NCBI GenBank assembly: GCA_008692225.1
Contig: VICG01000009.1
Location: 2,441,001-2,505,000, forward strand
Length of the DNA stretch: 64,000 nucleotides
Source: Monilinia fructicola
Taxonomy: Eukaryota; Ascomycota; Leotiomycetes; Helotiales; Sclerotiniaceae
Direction of reading: 5' to 3'
Under the pieces are notes generated by a model that ran no database searches, was not told the origin of the DNA, and saw only the letters and a list, made by a program, of their open reading frames with translations. The position numbers were made by a program, and so were the translations under genes. Numbering within the stretch: position 1 is the first letter of the stretch; every line of letters starts with the position of its first letter. Shown piece by piece: positions 50,276-62,742 of this stretch.

Positions 50276-50547
50276 TTAATGATAAACTTAGATTTTTAAG
50301 ATAATCTTCATTTTCTAAGATAATCTTAGATTTTTAAGATAAACTTAGATTTTTAAGATAAACTTAGATTAAGTAATATAATTAATCATCAAATGATCTA
50401 TTATTATATTTATTAATATATTAGTCATATTTCATTTATTAATATATTAGTCATATATTTATCGTTACAGGGATTTCGGCCTTCTAAGGCTTTATCCTTA
50501 ACTTAAGGATAAAGCCTTAGAAGGCCAGACATCATATGCATGGGGTG

Positions 50548-50555
50548 CAATCGAA
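50548..50555. repeat. Right target-site duplication CAATCGAA
   Basis: 8-bp direct repeat, identical to 48879-48886, immediately outside the element's right end. Confidence 0.9.
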
Positions 50556-51664
50556 GGGTTAAAAAGTCTAAAGTCTAGCAGATACCACCACACTGCTATG
50601 ATCTCCGCATAAGTTTTTCATAATTTTTTAACCAGCACTTCTTCCTCGAACCCTCCACTACATCTTCTTGCAAATACTGTTTTCCAAAGTGCACCATTTC
50701 ATTCCGTGGACGAGCACTTTTCTGTAATGGCAGTGAATCTTGAGTCTGTTGGGGTGAAGCTCTCTCTGTGAGTAGGTATTTCTAGTTGTACCTCGGCTGC
50801 CTTGCTTTTTTCACACGTGTAACTAACTAATATTTGTATTTCTTTCGAGGTATAATTCTTCTGGTAGTCGCCAAATCAATTTTAATTCTTCGCGCTATGT
50901 TCTGAGGAATATATTCTAAGCACTTAGATCCCCCTTCTACGATTGCGCCTAATGGTTTGAATTATCTAGACTGCACTCCGCGTGGTCCATCTGAATTGCT
51001 ATACTTCCACTCCAAACATTGGAAATTCTTTCGAGCAGATCCCTTCGATTGAGAGATACTAGTGATTTCCAGATGGTCTTTCAATTATTTTTAGAAAATC
51101 TATTTAGTGCCTCTTGCAGAATCCAAGACAAGGTAAAAGAACAACATCCTCATCGGGTGACCAATGGTACATCTTGAGTTTTATAATGATACTACTGAAA
51201 GAAACTCTGGAGAAATTACACAATTCTGAACGAAATTTAGGGATCGACGTCTTTCGAGTATGAAATTGATAGCTATTTGCGATTCCATGGTGATCACTAA
51301 GTTGTATACAGCGTGGAACATATTGAAGGTCCTTGAAGTCAAACGAGACCTAAGTTTCTTGGCGTGCTGTGAGGAAACCTGATAAATTTTCTTACAAGAA
51401 ATCCCGAAAAAACGTCACCTTTCGTCGGATAACACCGGTGGCTAGCTCAGATTAATCTCACGAAGCATCGGGGCATTGTTCTAAAAATTTTTGTTTTCGA
51501 ACCAGTGGCTCAGGATCATATTGTTTTTGCGAACAATAGTCATTTTTCTAACTAAACTTTTGAAAGAAGCCCCTCCTACCTAAGATATTGTCAAGAAATG
51601 AGCACTAATATGAAACGTATTGGTGTGAACATGCAATCCTCCCGCAAAAAAACGGGTGGGCAAC

Positions 51665-53243
51665 ATGGTTATCACAGTTGGAAACGAGTCAGGAGAAACG
51701 GCGACACCATAGAAGTTTGTCATAGGCGTGGATTCTGGAACTTCATTTACTTCTGTGGCTTATTTCATCCATTCTATAAAAGAGAGATATCCCCGGGTCT
51801 TTCCGGAGCAGCTTTTGAGCATTAAGAATTGGCCAGGTGATATGAGTAGTGGCAATGCAAATGAAACTCGGCCTCAAGTGCCGCTCGAGATCGTAAGTCT
51901 ATTAGGGATTCAACACCCATTCGGAATGTATGAAAACAAGATAGTAATCAGTTACGCAGTTGTACCCAACGGTTCCTTTGTCTAGAGAGCCGCCTCAAGA
52001 TATAGATGAGAAAGATGGAACATTGGAAGAATTCGTATACATGGATCAACACCACCCATTGCCACACGTCCCAGAGTCGAAGAATGCGTCGCTTCAGGAA
52101 CATATTGGGTTAGATGAAGATAGCTCCTCGGATTTCTTCTGGGGCTATCAGGTACACCACCAACAGTACGGGGAGAACATTCCCAGAAGCTCTCAATTAA
52201 AGATCAAAAGATCCAAGTTGCAATTTGTTCAAACACCATATACAAGGGATGATCGTGTTGAGCTACTCCGCATTTTTAGAGGCTTGATACAAAACAAAAT
52301 CATTGGCAGACATGGTTCAAAGTACAAAACTGATGAAAGAGATGTCCTGGACATTTTAACGGATATTCTGGTGAAAGCTTTACAACATACAAAGGAGCAG
52401 CTCATCCAGTTGCACAACTTTTCGCGTAGTTCTGTTGTCGAATTTGCCTTGACTGTACCAACAATACGGGGTTCTAATGCATCTCGAATTCTTCAAACAG
52501 CCTCACAAACTTCGGCAAGAGTTGTAGAATTTGGAATTCTTCCGCAAAGACGGCAATGGTACCATACATTGTGTCGGAACCAGAAGCAGTTGCAATTTAT
52601 GTGCTAGCTGGTAAAGCTTCCGTACATGTATATTTATTCCATTCCCTTTGTATCCTCTTCTTTTCCTTTTCGACGAATTGAAAACAAATCCATACTCTAT
52701 AGCCAGGTGAAACCTTCATTGTTGCCGATTGTGGGGAAGGCACTGTCGACATCGTCAAGCATGAGACTGGTACTGAGTATCCACTGAGACTAAGTGAAGA
52801 AAAAGTTTTACCAGGAGGTTAGGGTTAAATTGAGATGTATCCTCGCCATAATGCTGATGTATCACAGGAGACAATTGCAGGAGTAGTTATCTCAATTGAG
52901 AAATAGAAGAAAATGCTCTTCGATACATTGCAAGACGAAAATTATTTACTTGATGTGTGGTCCGCCGGTGAATCTATGGAATCAATTGTTAATTTTTTCG
53001 ATAACATAGTTTGAGGACAACTTTAAGAGACGCAAAGGTGTCACTACCCCTTTTGTTTTGAGAACTCGTCTTCATCTCCCTGGTCTGAAACAGAATGCAG
53101 AGAAAAGGATTGATGATGGTTATATTGTCTTGATGAAATCTGTACGTTCCCTAAACTACACTCTACTTAAAGAAATCTCCCTGAAAATCACGCAATGTAC
53201 ACAAAATGTATGGAAACAGACAAGATTGGGAAGATGTCTTTAA
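51665..53243 (+). pseudogene. Hsp70-like ATPase pseudogene
   Basis: It resembles fungal Hsp70-like (actin-fold ATPase) proteins. The phosphate-1 loop is visible (VIGVDSGTSFTSVAYF, about 51718), preceded in frame by a TAG. Later come SVVEFALTVPT (about 52430), VSEPEAVAIYVLAGKASVH (about 52570) in another frame, and an intron (52628-52702, GTATAT..CTATAG). It joins in phase to FIVADCGEGTVDIVKHETG, the phosphate-2 motif, which in active members is normally D-x-G-G-G-T. That frame stops at 52818. Weak downstream blocks (YLLDVWSAGESMESIVNFFD; TPFVLRTRLHLPGLKQNAEK) reach about 53.24 kb with more stops. Several nonsense and frame changes make a functional product impossible. Confidence 0.75.
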
Positions 53244-54443
53244 TCCCCCCATTGAGCGTGTGAGGAACCTATGGCATACCCAGTAATGCGCTGCTATCCA
53301 AAAGATTCTCAAAGTCAAGGCGAGTGCTCTAGAGCTCTAGAGCGCTGCGATGGTATTTATATTTGAGCAATGAGTTAACAAAGGTCCTAGAAATTCGTTC
53401 TGCTTGTAAAATTCGGAGCATCACGATCATTGCGATCATATGAACGAAACTACTTAACAGATAGATCAATTAGACCCGAGGTTGGTTGAGAAATTAAGCC
53501 AGGCAACGATGCTGCAGGATATGCGTAAGAACAATGTTCTTCCCTTCTTTTCTCAGGCTTAGCCACTGACTCGCAATCTGAATAGAGCCACAGCTGTATC
53601 TTGTGGCCCAGTCCTTGCCGCATTAGATAAAATCAATGGCCCAGCGCGAACGATGTTTCGGATGAAACAAGATATCCTCATGATTCTTTGGGGCAAGAGT
53701 ACAACAAACGTTCAAAGTTTGTAAAGATCTCATGACATTATCTTATGAAGACATTCTTAGTTCCTTCAGAAGTTCCCACAGACTGAGTACCAGTCATATC
53801 CTCTATCTGTTTACATTTATCTCCAGAATTATCCTCTATATCACTACCATGCCAATTTTCCGGTATTCAAATAGCTGGGTGACTCGAATTCGACATGACT
53901 TTTCTCAAAACCAATAACCCGATCAAGTTAACAGATCGTGGACGTGAAGGAATAAGAATAGTTGAGCCGCTCTATCGTATCGAGCTTGATATCTTTGCTG
54001 AACTAAAAGGTATGCCATTAGAATTTTATGCCAAATATTGAACGGAGAAAGGTGCGGAGATTGTGAGCGAAGGGCAGATTTGTATCTTGGCAGCCTTCGC
54101 ACCGGGCTGTGCATGAGACCATTGTCTCACCTTAACTTATGATGTCTATATATGGCATGGGCGGTAATTTTCAATGCTTTGTTCAATCATCAAGAGGAGC
54201 AATCAAAGCTTATCGCGTGAAGAGTAGGTCTTCTGGGGCTCAGGATTACGCGAGTCCGTAGCCATTGGTTTTGAGTTTAGATGGGGAGATCAGACCAGTA
54301 CTAAACAGTATTCATATTCTACATAAAAGATGACACATACAGCTGATAAACAGAGACATCTCTAGGTTTTGAGTATGAATTACAAAATACCCCTAAATCT
54401 TTCCACGCAAATCAAAATTTCACACCGCTCCTCCCAAATCCGC
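53244..54443. other. Spacer, no supported gene
   Basis: Possibly further decayed tail of the Hsp70-like copy, but no motif is readable. It includes a GAGCTCTAGAGCTC-like palindrome near 53327-53345. Confidence 0.45.
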
Positions 54444-56001
54444 TCAAAGTCTCTTTCTCTTTGATGGGGGCTCGGATTCCCTTGTTCCCCTCTCCTCTAG
54501 TTCCTCAGTTTCTATTACATTCATTAAGACTCGGTGTAATTCCTCCGCATTATCACACCGTGAAAGTCGTTCGATCAAAGCAGTCTTTTTACCTTCGAGT
54601 GATGGTTCGAAAGAGGGGGTTCTCAATTCACTTAGTTCCCTTACACTCGTGGCAGAGATTGAACTTGAAACTTTTGGTGGCGCATTAAGGTCCATAGTCG
54701 AAGGTTCTGAGAGACCTGCTAGTTGGTCTTGATCTGTCAAATCATATTCCATCTTAATGATTGTGGTTCCACCATGATCGCTAACTTCTTTCTTGATATG
54801 TTCTTTCTTGACACGTTCTTTCTTCACGGTAGCTTCGCTGGCAGCTTGGACATCTTCAAAGTCAGAATCATCATCCTCATCTTCCCATGCTTCTGCCAAA
54901 GCATGCATATTTTCTTCGCGAGTTGAAAGAGGCCTCTGTTTAACAACTTTCTTGCTTTTAACTTTCGGCTTTAGACCATTCTTTGAACCTTTCTTTTGCC
55001 ACCTTGAGAGAGAGAGAGGGCCTCTGATTATATCTTGGTCATATTGATTCGGCAATTCTTCGGTTGGGACTCGCCTTGTACGACTGGCAAGTTTTCTCAA
55101 CGCTTGGAACTTCTTCCTCAATTCAGGAATGTCCGCTCCAGGAGGATAGCTATCGCGTGCCAGTTTGTGTCCATTGCCCGCGTGAGTGAAAGTGTGCTTG
55201 AAGGTTTGGTAAACCGACCTCTGTGTTCGGTGAGGAAAGTATCTGCGTGTCATGGTTAGCTATCGACGAGACGGAACAATGATTGAATAGAAAATATTCA
55301 AAGCTTAGTAAAAATTAGGCAAAAAGTGAAAAAAAAAATACGTACTCAGCTATTCGCGGCCATGATGCTTCCGTTGCATAGGCTACACCTAAAGCAATGA
55401 GCTCCGTCTTAGTGAACATGGTGTCAGCTCTTCTCTTTTTCTCTAGTGGTATTGGTGTCTCTAAGGTTGAGAAGCCTGGTTCAGAGATGCTTGGTTCTAA
55501 ATAATCATGGTGAAAGTCGGAATCATCAGAGTCGGAATGTTCAGCGTCTGAGCTCTCATCTTCATCCGATTTTTCGTCGCTTTTCTTGGCTTCTTCGCTT
55601 TCGTCTTGAGTTTTTGACCTCAATTTTCCTCCCGATCTTGTTGTGCGAGCCATGGTCAATTTTTCCGATGCAAGTTGCTCTCCGATGACTTCAAGTTGGC
55701 TCCCTATTACATCTGACCTTTCCAGAAAGTCGCGTTGCGTTCCCGCTCCAAGACTCTTGTGTGGTTTCGGAAGTATAGTTCTGAAAGATACCCCTTGAGA
55801 GGAACCACCGTCGCTAGCTGGGATCGTGCGACCAGAAGATAGGGTTTCAGACTCTAGAGTCGACAAAGAGGAGGTTGATAGGATTGTCGTGGAGTTTTTC
55901 TTGGAAAGACGCGTCTTGGATCCAGATACAGAATTTGGACCGGTATCAATGCCTTGATTATCCAAGTTTATTCGTACTGGAAGTCTTGGTATCTTGTCCA
56001 T
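54444..56001 (-). CDS. SANT/Myb-like nuclear protein with SUMO-type motifs
   Basis: Exon 1 is 55346-56001, the intron is 55243-55345 (103 nt, GTACGT..CGCAG) and exon 2 is 54444-55242, giving 484 residues in a clean frame. The N-terminal 120 residues are Ser-rich and disordered. A basic/acidic linker follows (EDESSDAEHSDSDDSD), then the only ordered-looking block at about residues 196-250 (TKTELIALGVAYATEASWPR, then AEYFPHRTQRSVYQTFKHTF), whose W..IAEYFPHRT pattern resembles a SANT/Myb helix set. Four psi-K-x-E motifs stand close together at residues 358-384 (VKKE, VKKE, IKKE, IKME). The C-terminus is basic (PPSKRKRL), a likely nuclear signal. No function can be assigned beyond a probable DNA- or chromatin-bound role. 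Confidence 0.75.
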
Positions 56002-57216
56002 GTTTATATGGGTACCAATCTAGGCTTATGGGTATGGCTGTAGTTTGTATAGCTGTAGTTTCTGTGAAGATCTAGTGTCGAGGAAGGTGGGGGGAGGTTA
56101 AGAAGAATACATATTGCCGAAATGGGAGTAGCCGAAGGCATTCACTTCCACAAACCACCAAGGCCGAGGCTACCCCTTCGGTATAGCTCTATGAATCTCT
56201 AGTACAGTTAGCTTGAGTTCTTAATAAGTCAATAGGCATATTCATTACATATTTTGTTATTTTCGTACAATCAGTTGGTCCAAGTGTAGAAGTCGGTAGT
56301 AACAAGTGATACCACCAGCTTCACCAGCCTTCTGTGGTTCTGTAAAATAGAAAGCATTGAATTTTCCATCCACTTCCAGCAAAGATCTGAGTGAAGTTAC
56401 GGATCTTTGTATGTTATTATAAGTTTCAAGATGGATAATTGCGCCCAGCGGTAGTCAGAAGGAACAAAGAATATAGTAATTTGTGGGAAGGTAAAGAAGA
56501 GTAAGGGGATTCAAAAGACGTCTCTAGAACCGTGACTATCAGGCTGTCTTCTCATAAATTCATATTTGATCTAATATAATATAATGTTCTTATGAACAAA
56601 AATTGTCACTTTAAATGCATACCCTACCTACTGAAAAGTCTCTCCTACTTTATAGTCTCTCTTCACGTATCTGGCGGTCTAGAAAGATGGCAGTCACATT
56701 GTCAAACATTGTTGTTTTGCAAGCACAAACTATTCTGGAAACATAGATTGGGAAATTGTAACCTGTCAGGTCATGCCACAAGCGTAGGTTTGGATTAGAA
56801 TCTTCCACATTAATACAATAACAGGACCGGCAAATGTTGGACAAAACATAGAAACTCTAATGTATTCTAGTTCACATATGTTATGTTTTGACTTGCAAGG
56901 CAGATGATTGAAGAAGAAAACTATCACCCCATGAGAAAATGTAGATCACACATACACATGCACACAAACTTGCACACACCACATCCCCAAACAAATAATT
57001 GTTTAAAATATTATTGGCAGTCACTGGGGTGTCAGGAATCTTCAGATTCAATAGCACACCTTCACTTCAATCTAGTTTATGCATCACATAGTGAAGATTC
57101 ATATTCAAAGGGAAAGTATTCAAACTATAAATGTATTACTTGTCCACATAACACAATGCCCAGCATCATATTATACACGATAACTTACGGATTGACCTCG
57201 TAATAATCGCCTGCAT
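56002..57216. other. Intergenic
   Basis: Promoter side of the SANT-like gene and 3' side of the small membrane-protein gene. Frames at 56592-57203 show no domain or codon signal I trust. Confidence 0.5.
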
Positions 57217-57570
57217 TTATATCATTCCTGGAAATCTTCTGTCAGATATCTTTGCCCGTCCCGGTAGTGTTACCACCACTCTCCCTTGGCTCGAGCTCTG
57301 TAGCACATCTCCCATCTCAATATCTTTAGTTCTAGATCTTCCTGCCTCTTCCTGTGCTCTATTCCTTCGTCTTCTCACCATAGAGCCTGTAGCATCAAGT
57401 CCTTGGTGAAACCAGTTGCTAATATCTGTGCAACCAGGCGCCGTCTTATTGTTTTTGATCGTGAGATATACCCAGCGAGGAAAATAAACAAGGAAGATGA
57501 AGAAGAAGATGAAGAAGAAGGTAACCAGGGTGAATACGACGATACTATCGCCCTTGTTTGAGAGACCCAT
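57217..57570 (-). CDS. Small single-pass membrane protein
   Basis: 117 residues: a short N-terminus (MGLSNKGDS), one strong hydrophobic helix at about residues 10-31 (Phe/Ile-rich), an aromatic interface (YFPRWVYLTI), then a soluble basic tail with RRRRNR and a Ser-rich stretch. MGLS could in principle be myristoylated (Gly-2). No family is recognised. Coherent composition and an unbroken frame support a real gene. The upstream 20-nt purine-rich GGTGGT tract is probably leader. Confidence 0.6.
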   Translation of the reverse strand: MGLSNKGDSIVVFTLVTFFFIFFFIFLVYFPRWVYLTIKNNKTAPGCTDISNWFHQGLDATGSMVRRRRNRAQEEAGRSRTKDIEMGDVLQSSSQGRVVVTLPGRAKISDRRFPGMI

Positions 57571-60500
57571 TTTCGTGATGGTGGTGGTGGTGTAACTGTG
57601 TTAGAATGGATCTTGTGTTGAAGAACTCAGTCGTTAGTAGAATGAGAAATTTATCGGTGACCTAGGTGTAAATTTCTAGATTGCAAGATGGAATCTTATA
57701 GACGCAGGTGAGCATTGTTCTGTTTTCTTTTGTGTGTTCAAAGAGTGTCTGTTTTCTTTGTCGCTAGCCTTTTGTTCAAAGAATCATCCTAACAATTGCA
57801 ACAAACAAGTTATTGTTTTGGCAACAAAGAAGTCTTTATGCATGTGATTGACTTCAAAAGACTACTGATAAACAGTTTCCTCTGGTGGGGCCATGGATTT
57901 TGTTTGCATATTTGCAAATTATTTGATACTGACATTTCTAACATCTTTTTAGCACCACTTCCTACTCATTTGTTTATGCCTATTTACGTCATGAAATAAG
58001 TAGAACTCGAGGATCCTTGAAGGATACTGCCAGTATAAATCTAATCTGAACTTTGTTCTTCCCATGCGTGATATTTGTTCAAGCTATAGGGGTAACGCTT
58101 ACACTCATAAGAACTGGAAGCGAATTCATATGCCCATTCTACTTTTTGGATGTTCATTAATTATCTCAAGTGTTTTTGAATCAAATCAGCAAATTGAGGC
58201 GCTGGAGGAATTCATCAAACTTGAGGATGATGATATGCTACAATTGGAGCTGTCACTTTGCCCATGGGAAGGGCTAGGCGGTTAGGATATTTGGGATTAT
58301 AAGGCGGCTTGGGATGATTGACGGTGGATAACTTTATGAGTGACATTGTGCCAATAGTTTTCAAATCATCAATGCAAGCATTAACTAACAAGATGAAAAC
58401 TCAGCAGTTTGAACCATGGAGCTTTATACACGTAAGCAGTCAGTGTTAATTGAAAGACAGGTCGGAGAAAGTTGATGCTAGATCTTAGAGGTCTTTTGAC
58501 CTTATAGTACTTTCCAAGTTCATGAAGTAGAGAGAAGATGAGGAAAACGCTCCAGCTTTGCCATTCGGCTAATAAGCACTCGAGTTGACGTGTCCGAGCT
58601 GAGTAAACTGAGTAAACTGAGGTCACTGTAACACAATACTGTTCTATATGAAGCAAAACATGATACAAGATTGTTAGGCTCCAATGCCTAGAGATATGCT
58701 TTATCAAGTTCTCTCAAACATCTATATTCAATCAGAAATGATCAACGATATGACCTAAAGCATATTTAAGAGAGCGGGTACCACGGCTTCCAAGACCGTA
58801 GATGATATCTTGGTGTTTATGGAACATGGAAAATGTTTCCGAGGAGTATCACTCTTGGATATTCCTTGCTTATCCAGAGAGTTATCTGTAGGAGCATTGA
58901 CGGACGTATCTTGTTGCTCTTGATGCTAAGTGAACGAAGGGAATTTAGTGAACCTCGGGCCAAGTGGATTACAGCAGTACGCTACTATCTATGTATTTAA
59001 GTAGAGTTCACTGATGAAGGTGACACAATCTCATCACTCTCGCGATTCTTGACATTTATCTCAAGATTTCGTTCTCTTTTTGGGATACACTGCTAAGCTC
59101 TGTTGTTTTGGCGGGACAGTAATATTGTACATCCCGGGTCTGGAATATCATGAAGATTACAATATACAATCTCAAAACTCTAGAAACTGGTAGGACTGAA
59201 CTGAAGCGACTTATCTGCGAATGTGAGCCAGTTGGTATTCATAATACCAAGAGATTTATGGCTATTCGAGTACCAATGAACTTCAGCTTTTGTAACTATC
59301 AGTTATGAATATAGTACAATTCTGATCCAAGATATTGACTTGGCCAGATGTAGAATAGCCGGTCAGGCGGGGGCTTAATAACCTTATACGAAAACAATAA
59401 GTTTCCGCTTACGCGCTAATCAAGTGACTATGGATTGGCGAGCTCCTGAAATGCAGCATGGATATTCTATCAAAGTTGTTGATCTACCTTTATAACACCG
59501 AAGAACAACGTAGATAAGAGTTAAATTCATTAGAAACTTGGAAAAGATAATTGGAAAAATGTCAATTCAGATGGGGTAACTATGGCAGTAAGAAATCCAA
59601 CACATGCGCTTTCGGCGTTAGGTGATTGTATCGTAAAGATAATTCAATCCCAACTGGTAACTAACATTTTGCAGTGTTGCTTTCTTATGCAAATTAACAG
59701 ACTCATTTGTTCTAAAGGTTGTTGTCTTCTGCTCACCCGACAGATTTACCTTTTGCCATTGGGGTGTAAACCAACTTCTCATACCACGATCTTGAATCCA
59801 GGACCTTATAAGAGCGGTATCGTATTTTCCCAACCCATTTTACGAGCTAATCACCAATCAACCATCTCACCGTGCAAGTTTTGGTCCCCGATTGATTCCC
59901 CGATCGTCTTATTTCCCGAAATTGACAATTTCCAAACTTTCGGGACGATGGAACCACACCCAATGCAAACAATGTGACCTAGTTACTGCTTATCATCAAA
60001 AGAGACGATGAGATGCAAGAATCAGAACACACATATCACAAAATAATACATTAAAATTAGCACTTGTTAAAGCTTGTAATTTTACTCGCCCTCAACAAGA
60101 CCCAAAATACAAGAGTGAGTCGAGTAATCGTTATCGCACACATGTCGCTCCCCACCGAGGCCATTTAAGCTAATAGGGCTATTGAATACTTGGACAGCCC
60201 TGCACATAGTATGCATGAATTGCATATGGTAGATTAATCTATAACCATGGTGGATGCCTGTCAACGGGTGCATCGGCAAGCCATGCAGCCACGAACATAG
60301 ACCCGTGAGTCTTGCGGCCTTGACCAGAATTGAGAGAAGTCTAAGGTTCTAGCCAAGGGAAAATGGTGAAGATGCAATTAAAGCTATTGCTCTGTGGAGG
60401 AATTTAATGAATAAATCATGATCAATGAGAACCGCAGAACAGCCAAACAGAGAATACTTTCGGAAAAGAAACAAAGAATTTGGAAATATTTCAAGAGACA

Positions 60501-62217
60501 GTAAGATTGAAAGTAACCCTTGTTAGGTCTCTACCCTCAGCCTTATAACTGTCAATTTCAACGAACTATAGCAATCAGGGCATAATGGAAATCATGGCAG
60601 TGTAACAAAATTAAGCATGTGAAATACATACAAAATGCATGCATCATGACTTTCTCAACTTGGGTTTATACCGATAGGATAAGAGGTTCTCGGATATCAT
60701 GTTGACAATAAGTTTGGTCAACAAACTCAGGACATCTTAATGTTCAGATTTATGAAACATCACATTAATCAACACTGGGCTGTGTTTCCTGAGGTGATAA
60801 GTTATTAATCAGTATAATGTATTTCATAAAGATAATTGGGTATGTCTATTCCACAAATTTTGAATTACCGAGAAATACATAGAATAAGATTATCCACCAA
60901 CTCATGCAGTTGGTAAATCTTTGCAATATCGAATGAGTAAGTCTGGCATAAGCACTGTTTCGGCCAGATACAAACGTAGAAGTTTCGTTGGATGTCAAAA
61001 GCATATAACCAACAATCATTCATGAGCCCACGTGGCAATCTCCCGAAATTTGTATGTTCCAACAAAAGTTTTGTTTGGGGTATTGCTAGTATTATAGGCC
61101 ACCCGCACAGTTGAATCTATTATTTGGAAAGATTCTAGACCGGGTTCGAATTCTTTGGGAGTTTGAGAGGTCGCAGGAAAGGGGCAACCATACATATCAT
61201 AAAATATGAAAGCCATCTTTCGAATATTTGCTCAGCATCTCCAATTGCAAAATGTTGGTGCATTACAAGAACTTATATTGGAGAAAATGAAAGACCAACA
61301 TATGAGAGTTTCATACATAGTAATGTTCTTTCTTTGCTTTCTCTTCTCTGCTACGGTATTGGATCTAATTGTTTCTCAAAACGGGCAACTTCCCGTTCTA
61401 AAACACAAGGATTTGATGAGCTAGATTGATACCGGCGGCAAACCTCATCTTCGGGACAAATGGACCAATCGTAGAATTTGTTTCTTTGGTGGACCACAAA
61501 CACAGCCTTCGCTTACCCCGGTTTACATGATCGATAGGCGGATTGATAGGCCCACATAATTAGACGCATGTCCCCCAAAACGTGGTGTTCTTATGAAACG
61601 ACTAGACAAGCGAACTGCAACCGCTTGGTACTCATTTCGCAATTCAAAGCTCGTTCCTTTCTTATTATAAGCAACGTGTGGTTGGGTCGGGAATCGAGAC
61701 AGCCTTATGGTGGATTTCGAGTGGATTGTGACAAGCGCGAGTGGGGTTGCCCAAGTAGTAGGCAGATCTCGAATCTATAGGCGCTGGCCATGGGGGAATA
61801 GGTAGGCTTTGTAATGGGTTACACGATGATACCAGGTCTGGATATATGTAACCCTTCATCCTCCTTCTCGGAATCTGAAGAATTCATACCATTCACACAA
61901 TCATTCTTTGTATACCATATTATATAATAACATAACCTTACAACTATCCTTAAAGTTTTTTTTGATTCACTGTATCATCACGACCACAAAGATTATACGA
62001 AACTCTCATTGTCATTGACGAATTTTCCCCAAATCATACCAACGTGAATTTACACTTCACCAAAGGATAGCCAAGGCACAGGAACATAATCCTATTCATT
62101 CTTGACATATCTCTCCTTTAGCTAGAGATCCATACCAGTATTTCTTTCTCTGCCCCATAATTGTAAGTAACTTCTGAGTAATATAGTATTGCAAAGACTG
62201 ACATAAAGTAGTTAATC
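57571..62217. other. Gene-poor 4.6 kb with weak remnants
   Basis: Frames of 60-131 codons on both strands (for example 58381-58707 minus, 59582-59977 plus, 61016-61216 minus) lack recognisable motifs. A coding-like plus-strand block from 58684 (MPRDMLYQVLSNIYIQSEM, then VDDILVFMEHGKCFRGVSLL) with a stop at about 58759 is probably a relic. No intact gene is supported. Confidence 0.45.
58684..58926 (+). pseudogene. Short gene relic, unknown
   Basis: About 80 codons of coding-like sequence are interrupted by one TAA and end at TGA. The family is unknown and length is insufficient for more. Confidence 0.22.
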
Positions 62218-62742
62218 ATGTCTTCATCAATTACCTCAGAGATGGCCGGCGGGCCAATCATCTCAATTTCGGATATGGACAACTTTATGAGAATTGGCGA
62301 ATCAGCACAATGCGCACGAAGCCAAAGACCGATAAAGAAGACCTCATCAATGGACTTTGAACTTCTCCGAGCATCCGGTGATGCTGCCCGTAGACGGAGG
62401 GGAAGTACTGCTTCCGAAGGATCAACTTGTGGATCACTTTCATATAGCCCGACATCATCCACTTTACAAAGCAGTAGATCCACACCTTGCTCGAGTCCAC
62501 TATTACAGCCGATAGACACACGCGAATCACGATATGATTTTATGGTACCAGTTCAGTTGTCCACACCTTGGAAGTTGACCTCTTCACACTCGGTATCAGA
62601 GTTGAATAGGGAGGGCTTTGCGAGAAACAGAGATTCATTCATGGGATTGGACGTTAATGTCGGATCACCGTTCGAGGTTGATTCGCCATTTGAGATTGGA
62701 ATGGCTTCAGAGTTGAGGATTGTGAACATGGATAATTTTTAA
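62218..62742 (+). CDS. Ser-rich protein of unknown function
   Basis: 174 residues starting MSSSITSEMAGG, with a low-complexity Ser/Thr-rich middle (GSTASEGSTCGSLSYSPTSS) and an acidic C-terminal part (VNVGSPFEVDSPFEIG). The phrase MDNF occurs near both ends (about residues 20-23 and at the C-terminus). An RRRR cluster at about residue 60 could be a nuclear signal or a kinase-recognition region. No domain is recognised. Unbroken frame, codon-like composition and a leader-like upstream sequence support a gene, without functional inference. Confidence 0.55.
   Translation: MSSSITSEMAGGPIISISDMDNFMRIGESAQCARSQRPIKKTSSMDFELLRASGDAARRRRGSTASEGSTCGSLSYSPTSSTLQSSRSTPCSSPLLQPIDTRESRYDFMVPVQLSTPWKLTSSHSVSELNREGFARNRDSFMGLDVNVGSPFEVDSPFEIGMASELRIVNMDNF

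Noticed and set aside
59582..59977. 131-codon plus-strand frame
   Set aside because: No domain, and stops densely placed in the surroundings. Could be chance in a 4.6-kb gene-poor stretch.
61130..61165. GGTTCGAATTC resembling a tRNA B box
   Set aside because: No A box at the right distance and no cloverleaf.
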